Source: CAYOPZ01 sp964406005 (lineage in GTDB: Bacteria > Bacteroidota > Bacteroidia > Bacteroidales > SM23-62). Taken from it: 37,569 nt of DNA. The stretch spans positions 1-37,569 of the forward strand of contig CAYOPZ010000028.1 in the NCBI GenBank assembly GCA_964406005.1, written 5' to 3'. Below the pieces are notes generated by a model. It was given only the letters and a program-made list of their open reading frames with translations. It was not told the DNA's origin and did no database searches. This document shows positions 33,591 to 37,569 of the stretch, one piece after another (positions within the stretch are counted from its first letter, which is position 1; each line of letters opens with the position of its first letter). A program made the position numbers and the translations under genes.

Positions 33591-35645
33591 ATGACAGAAT
33601 ACGCCGAGGTAATCCTGCCCGTTCCGGTGCAGACTGTATTCACCTACAGCGTACCGGCGGATCTTTCCGGCAGCATACGGCAGGGAATGCGCGTAATCGT
33701 GCCCTTCGGCAACAGGAAGTTCTATTCGGGGATCGTAAACAGGGTCATCACGGAAAAACCGGATATCAGAGGGATCCGGCCGATCGACTCGGCAATAGAC
33801 CTCCAACCACTTGTCGGGGACGTTCAGCTCGAATTCTGGAAATGGATCGCCGGGTATTACATGTGCAGCATGGGGGAAGTATACAGGGCGGCCATTCCGA
33901 CGGGCCTGAAACTCGAGAGTGAAACCCCCGTCAGCCCGAAGATCCTTGAGAAGCTCAGGGAGGGCGGCAGGCCGAAAAAGGAAACACAGACCCCGGGGGA
34001 AGAAAGGGATCTGCTTCCACCGAAAATGCTGACCGACATTCAATCCGGCGCTTTCGAGCAGATCCAAAAACTCCGCGATAAGCAACAGGTGGTCCTCCTG
34101 CAGGGAGTGACCTCGAGCGGGAAAACGGAGATCTACATTCACCTGATACATGAAGAGATCAGGAAGAACAGGCAGGTACTTTACCTGTTGCCTGAAATTG
34201 CGCTTACGGCCCAGATCGTCGAAAGACTGAGAAAAGTATTCGGCGGCAGTGTCGGGATCTACCATTCACGCTACGGGGAAAGGGAACGGGCCAAAACATT
34301 CCTGAGAACCAGGGACCCGGAAAAAGAATACAAGGTGATCCTGGGGACCCGCTCGGCCGTTTTCCTTCCTTTCAGGGACCTCGGCCTTGTGATCATAGAC
34401 GAGGAACATGAAAACACCTATAAGCAGCCCGATCCCGCACCCCGTTACCATGCCAGGGATGCGGCGATCGTCCTTGCCGGCATGTACAGGGCTTCCGTGG
34501 TACTCGGTTCGGCCACCCCCTCGTTCGAGAGCTATTACAATGCGCGCAGCAGGAAATTCGGGCTGGTAGGCCTTCCCGAACGGTACAGGAAGATCAAGCC
34601 GCCGGAGATCCTCATCGCCGACCTGAAGGAGTCGTACAGGAAAAAAAGAATGGTTTCCCATTTCACCCCCGAGCTGTTTGGTCTGATGCAGCAATGCATG
34701 GAGGAAGGCCAGCAGGTCATCCTTTTCCAGAACCGGCGCGGGTTCTCTCCCTATATCGAATGCTTTACCTGCGGCTGGATACCCAAATGCACGCATTGCG
34801 ACGTGAACCTCACCTACCACAAGCAGCAGAACAGGCTCGTATGCCATTACTGCGGTTACTCCGAAGGCGTTCCCCATGCCTGCCCCGAATGCGGGGAAAC
34901 CTCACTGGTAACCCGGGGATTCGGGACCGAAAAGCTGGAAGAGGAGGTCGAAACACTTTTCCCCGGACACGCCGTTTCCCGCATGGACCTCGACACGACA
35001 AGGACCCGGAGGAAATACGAGAACATCATCCGTGATTTCACTTCGGGCGCGAGCAGGATACTTGTCGGTACGCAGATCGTCACCAAGGGCCTCGATTTTG
35101 ACAACGTGGGGCTGGTAGGCGTACTGAACGCAGACAACCTCCTGCACTTCCCCGATTTCCGCTCGCACGAAAGAAGCTTCCAGCTCATGCTTCAGGTCGC
35201 AGGCAGGGCCGGAAGAAAGGACAGGCAGGGAAAAGTCGTGATACAGACCTCGAACCCCTCCCACCCGGTACTGCAGATGCTCGGCAAAAGCGATTATCAT
35301 GCCATGTACATGGCCCAGATGCAGGAGCGCAAAGACTTTAGTTACCCTCCCTATTTCCGCCTTATAAAGATCACCCTCAGGCACAGGGACAGGGAGATCC
35401 TGAAGAAAGCCGCAACCAAGCTGTCAGAGAAGCTAAGAAAGATCCTCCCCGACCCCGTTCTGGGGCCCCAGTTCCCCCTCATATCAAGGGTCCGGAACAA
35501 CTATCTCATGACCCTTTTCATAAAACTTTCGAGGAATTCCGACACCACCCGCTCCAGGCAGATGATCCGTGAAGAAACAGACACACTGAAAGCAGAAAAA
35601 AAATACGGCAGCCTCACCGTCACCCCCGACGTAGACCCCATGTAA
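33591..35645 (+). CDS. priA: Primosomal helicase PriA, short form without a clear winged-helix domain
   Basis: PriA restarts stalled replication forks by loading the primosome. The product has 684 aa. The N-terminal 3'-DNA-binding domain covers about 1-108. Walker A is GVTSSGKTE (Lys178), the DEAH-like box is IIDEEH, and the zinc-binding region has paired CxxC motifs from CFTCG to CPECG. Motifs QIVTKGLDFDNV and QVAGRAGR follow. In E. coli (732 aa) the Walker Lys is residue 230. Here only about 50 residues, mostly polar, separate the first domain from the helicase, so the winged helix seems to be missing. The frame is otherwise intact. Confidence 0.95.
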   Translation: MTEYAEVILPVPVQTVFTYSVPADLSGSIRQGMRVIVPFGNRKFYSGIVNRVITEKPDIRGIRPIDSAIDLQPLVGDVQLEFWKWIAGYYMCSMGEVYRAAIPTGLKLESETPVSPKILEKLREGGRPKKETQTPGEERDLLPPKMLTDIQSGAFEQIQKLRDKQQVVLLQGVTSSGKTEIYIHLIHEEIRKNRQVLYLLPEIALTAQIVERLRKVFGGSVGIYHSRYGERERAKTFLRTRDPEKEYKVILGTRSAVFLPFRDLGLVIIDEEHENTYKQPDPAPRYHARDAAIVLAGMYRASVVLGSATPSFESYYNARSRKFGLVGLPERYRKIKPPEILIADLKESYRKKRMVSHFTPELFGLMQQCMEEGQQVILFQNRRGFSPYIECFTCGWIPKCTHCDVNLTYHKQQNRLVCHYCGYSEGVPHACPECGETSLVTRGFGTEKLEEEVETLFPGHAVSRMDLDTTRTRRKYENIIRDFTSGASRILVGTQIVTKGLDFDNVGLVGVLNADNLLHFPDFRSHERSFQLMLQVAGRAGRKDRQGKVVIQTSNPSHPVLQMLGKSDYHAMYMAQMQERKDFSYPPYFRLIKITLRHRDREILKKAATKLSEKLRKILPDPVLGPQFPLISRVRNNYLMTLFIKLSRNSDTTRSRQMIREETDTLKAEKKYGSLTVTPDVDPM

Positions 35646-35673
35646 TTCTTAAATTCATTATCTTAGCACCCCG

Positions 35674-35728
35674 AAAACAAAAAACCCAAACCCCCTCACC
35701 ACACTCACACCCACACCCACACACCCTC
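35674..35728 (+). other. G-free A/C-rich tract before tRNA-Pro
   Basis: Fifty-five bases contain no G and only three T, and are made mainly of CACAC and ACCC units. The tract runs up to the first base of tRNA-Pro. A partial -7 box (TATCTTAG, 35659-35666) lies upstream. If the tRNA is transcribed from there, its 5' leader would be unstructured A/C-rich RNA. Low-complexity drift is the other explanation. Confidence 0.6.
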
Positions 35729-35803
35729 CGGGATGTAGCGCAGCCAGGTTAGCGCGCGTCGTTCGGGACGACGAAGTCGTGAGTTCGAATCTCACCATCC
35801 CGA
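35729..35803 (+). tRNA. tRNA-Pro (anticodon CGG)
   Basis: The 75-nt cloverleaf has acceptor stem CGGGATG/CATCCCG with discriminator A, anticodon stem CGTCG/CGACG around TTCGGGA (anticodon CGG, reading CCG), and T arm GTGAG/CTCAC with TTCGAAT. CCA is not encoded. The next base begins a large palindrome. Confidence 0.96.
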
Positions 35804-35927
35804 CAACAAAAAAGTCCGGCACGCAGTGCAGGCAGGGCTTTTGCAATCCGGACAGAACAAGCTTGCTTGATTATGTACGGATTGCAAAAGAACTGTGTGA
35901 GCAAAGCGAACCCGGACTTTTTTGTTG
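35804..35927. repeat. 124-nt nested palindrome adjoining tRNA-Pro
   Basis: The outer arms 35804-35819 and 35912-35927 are perfect 16-bp reverse complements. Next, 35820-35827 pairs with 35892-35899 (8 bp, one G-T). The inner arms 35838-35850 and 35878-35890 are perfect 13-bp reverse complements. Together they make one long, interrupted hairpin starting immediately after the tRNA discriminator base. It has no coding potential I trust. It may be a small mobile or dispersed palindromic element that uses tRNA ends, or a structured trailer of the tRNA transcript. Confidence 0.8.
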
Positions 35928-35966
35928 AATGCCTCCCCCCAGAGATCATGAACACAGTTCATAATC

Positions 35967-35977
35967 CACCATCCCGA
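35967..35977 (+). repeat. Direct repeat of the tRNA-Pro 3' end (att-like)
   Basis: CACCATCCCGA at 35967-35977 repeats the tRNA 3' end at 35793-35803 exactly. With one base missing the match extends to AATC on the left. The two copies bracket the palindrome and 39 further bases. A repeated tRNA 3' end is the usual mark of site-specific integration, although the enclosed segment is only 163 bp and has no integrase. Confidence 0.55.
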
Positions 35978-35984
35978 TAAAACG

Positions 35985-36023
35985 GGACATTCCGGTATAT
36001 TGCCGGAGCGTCCTTTTCTTTTT
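35985..36023 (+). terminator. Intrinsic terminator after tRNA-Pro
   Basis: GGAC (35985-35988) pairs with GTCC (36010-36013) and TCCGG (35991-35995) with CCGGA (36003-36007) around a 7-nt loop, followed by TTTTCTTTTTT. This would end the tRNA-Pro transcript and place the palindrome inside its trailer. Confidence 0.7.
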
Positions 36024-36053
36024 TCCTCCATGCTGTTTTTCCTTTAATAAAAG

Positions 36054-37193
36054 TCAGATCAGAAATTCAAGGAAATTATCTTTATTGACCATTTGGAATT
36101 CACTTTCCGGATATGTTTCTTTCCAGAGTTTGGGCGCTTTAACTTTTTTACTTCCCCACTTAAATTCGAAAGCAAATAGCTTACCATCCATTTCTTCTAT
36201 ATGGTCAATTTCTTTCTTGTCATATGTTCGCCAGAAATAATTATTCGGATATAATTGTTTGTAATGCTGGATCTTCATTCTTTCAATAAACATAAAATTT
36301 TCCCAGAGCATTCCTGTATCATTTCTCATATCCAGAGGATTAAAATTGTTAATCACAGCATTTCTCACTCCATTGTCATAAAAATAATACCTGGCAGTCT
36401 TTGTCACTTCGCTGCGCAGGTTTTGTGAGAATCCGGTAACTTTCTTTAATATGAATGATTTTTCCAGCAAGTCAATATATCTTTCAATTGTTTGTCTGGC
36501 TACCTGGAGAGAAGATCCGACTTCGGACAGGGAAACTTCATGACCGATTTGAAATGCCAGCATTTTAAGCAGATCAGTAATCAATGCAGGATTCCTGATA
36601 TTCTCAAGCTCGAATATATCTTTAAACAGATAGGAATTCCTTAAGGTTAAAAGGTATTCTTTTTTTTGCTCTGTACTTTTGGAAGTCACTATTTCCGGAA
36701 AACTGCCATAAATCATAAGTTCTTCCAGCATCTGGTGGACGTTCATACCGCCAAATTGCTCATACATTTCTGAAACTGAAATAGGAAATAAAACCCTGAT
36801 CCTCTGTCGTCCGGTTAGTGGTTCTCCTGTATGTCTTGCAAGATCCAGTGATGAAGAACCTGTTATAATGATATTGCAGTTTGGAGCATTATCAACAAGT
36901 ATTTTTAATCCAAGTCCTGCACCCGGTATCTTCTGTGCTTCATCAATGAATACAAGGTCATAATTCCCTAAAAGAGTAATAATTCTTCTGGTATTTTGTG
37001 AGGATATCAAATCCCTGAGCTCCATATCATCTCCACTTCCTACATATATTTTTCCGGAAAAAGTTGAGAGATGTTTTTTGATCAGCTCAGTTTTGCCAGA
37101 TCTTCTGGGTCCATAGATGACCAATACTTTCCCTTCTTGTACGAGCTCGGGAAAAATCTTCTGATAATATCTTTCTATCCAATAGTCTATCAT
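36054..37193 (-). CDS. AAA ATPase with DUF4143 C-terminal domain
   Basis: The product has 379 aa. Walker A GPRRSGKTEL is at 28-37, Walker B LVFIDEAQKI at 80-89, and the sensor region is IIITGSSSLDLARHTGEPLTGR, all typical of the AAA_14 group. A winged-helix-like middle part (SLSEVGSSLQVARQTIERYIDLLE) follows. The C-terminal DUF4143 region ends with EIDHI and FEFKW, resembling a PD-(D/E)XK nuclease core. These widespread proteins move between genomes; the role is unknown, with defence or addiction functions only speculated. The gene is visibly more AT-rich than the rest of the window, which suggests transfer. Confidence 0.9.
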   Translation of the reverse strand: MIDYWIERYYQKIFPELVQEGKVLVIYGPRRSGKTELIKKHLSTFSGKIYVGSGDDMELRDLISSQNTRRIITLLGNYDLVFIDEAQKIPGAGLGLKILVDNAPNCNIIITGSSSLDLARHTGEPLTGRQRIRVLFPISVSEMYEQFGGMNVHQMLEELMIYGSFPEIVTSKSTEQKKEYLLTLRNSYLFKDIFELENIRNPALITDLLKMLAFQIGHEVSLSEVGSSLQVARQTIERYIDLLEKSFILKKVTGFSQNLRSEVTKTARYYFYDNGVRNAVINNFNPLDMRNDTGMLWENFMFIERMKIQHYKQLYPNNYFWRTYDKKEIDHIEEMDGKLFAFEFKWGSKKVKAPKLWKETYPESEFQMVNKDNFLEFLI

Positions 37194-37202
37194 TTTTCTC
37201 TG

Positions 37203-37214
37203 GTTTGTACAAAC
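37203..37214. promoter_or_regulatory. Perfect 12-bp palindrome before the AAA ATPase gene
   Basis: GTTTGTACAAAC is self-complementary and lies 9 bp upstream of the minus-strand ATG at 37193. It touches the predicted -7 box. It could be an operator for the ATPase gene or its own autoregulatory site; no regulator gene is visible. Confidence 0.45.
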
Positions 37215-37221
37215 AAAAATA
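37214..37221 (-). promoter_or_regulatory. -7 promoter element for the AAA ATPase gene
   Basis: On the minus strand TATTTTTG matches TAnnTTTG exactly, 20 bp before the start codon. No -33 TTG is at the expected distance. The AT-rich context makes chance matches more likely. Confidence 0.4.
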
Positions 37222-37569
37222 TATAAAGTTCTTGAATTTATTATAATATGAGAATAATTATTCTTGTATTAATCTAAATTAGGCAAGTTTTAATTACCTG
37301 GCAAACAACTTTATCTGACTTGTCTATTATTAATTCAAATGGTATTCCCAGCCTATATATATGGCAAAATTTACTTCATGACGCTATGTATAATTGGGGA
37401 ATATGGTGCTTTATATTGGCCCATATATTTTCATCCTCGATTGCTATGTTACATTTCGTCTCGATTATTATTGAACAGCTGAATTACTGATATTTTTTTA
37501 TCCAATCCGTGCGCAAAACCCCTTCACTTCAGGGATGGGATGTAAGCACGAATTTACTGATTTTCGATG
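37222..37569. other. AT-rich region without a recognised gene
   Basis: The region holds no open frame of credible length or composition. Near the end, CGTGC (37508-37512) could pair with GCACG (37546-37550), and a small CCCT/AGGG hairpin (520-523 with 531-534 of the same kilobase) lies inside. This vaguely resembles the end of an insertion sequence, but no transposase is in the window. Confidence 0.5.

Noticed and set aside
32579..33643. A 354-codon open frame opposite pfkA
   Set aside because: Same cause: it mirrors pfkA codon usage and has no recognisable domain or start signal.
35658..36031. Minus-strand open frames across tRNA-Pro and the palindrome
   Set aside because: They read through the antisense of a tRNA and a hairpin. 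Such frames are a known source of false proteins, and the FELTTSSS-type text comes from tRNA sequence.
37508..37550. Possible insertion-sequence end or related RNA hairpin
   Set aside because: The stems are only 4-5 bp and no transposase or matching opposite end is in the window.
1..37569. CRISPR array, prophage or secondary-metabolite cluster
   Set aside because: No regularly spaced repeats, phage structural genes or large synthase genes were seen anywhere in the window.

Overview
The window reads as the chromosome of a member of the Bacteroidota, probably class Bacteroidia. Four things point there. Several intergenic regions carry the Bacteroidota sigma-factor promoter form (TTTG, about 19 nt, TAnnTTTG). 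Strong Shine-Dalgarno sites are mostly absent. There is a type IX secretion gene (porQ). Many exported proteins are lipoproteins with a short N-terminal lipobox. Most of the window is dense, ordinary core genome with little accessory DNA. The last 2 kb is visibly more AT-rich and contains the only clearly accessory gene.

Layout. 1-1451: a palindromic hairpin, a Rieske-like lipoprotein lacking the family's histidine ligands (minus), and two small envelope proteins (plus) whose first start overlaps the start of the lipoprotein gene. 1476-2489: greA and a HIT-family gene. 2490-7554: a minus-strand cluster rplU-rpmA-serS-EamA transporter-S41 peptidase-ruvC behind a perfect promoter. 7624-12118: a plus-strand cluster of a bifunctional-nuclease-family protein, a CNT nucleoside transporter, a GT2 glycosyltransferase and an OppC-like permease without its usual partners. 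12129-16062: recQ and a two-gene ABC exporter (minus). 16198-17841: tatC and lptB. 17885-21343: tRNA-Leu followed at 30 bp by tig-clpP-clpX.

21353-27902 is a complete tryptophan operon, trpEGDCFBA, with most genes coupled by ATGA overlaps. Upstream of trpE are a promoter, a 20-codon leader peptide with two Trp codons two positions apart, and a terminator hairpin ending 15 nt before trpE. This is a textbook-style ribosome-mediated attenuator. 27873-28733 is a DFGDG-repeat lipoprotein convergent with trpA. 28858-35645 holds a second EamA transporter, porQ, cmk, ispH, pfkA and a short priA.

35646-36053 contains a G-free A/C tract, tRNA-Pro(CGG), a 124-nt nested palindrome that begins at the base after the tRNA, an imperfect copy of the tRNA 3' end beyond it, and a terminator. 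36054-37193 is an AAA/DUF4143 ATPase (minus). The final 376 bases are AT-rich with no gene recognised.

The best candidates for something unusual are the trp leader, the palindromic element on tRNA-Pro, the Rieske-like protein with altered ligands, PriA without a winged-helix domain, and the orphan permease with a large extracytoplasmic insert.
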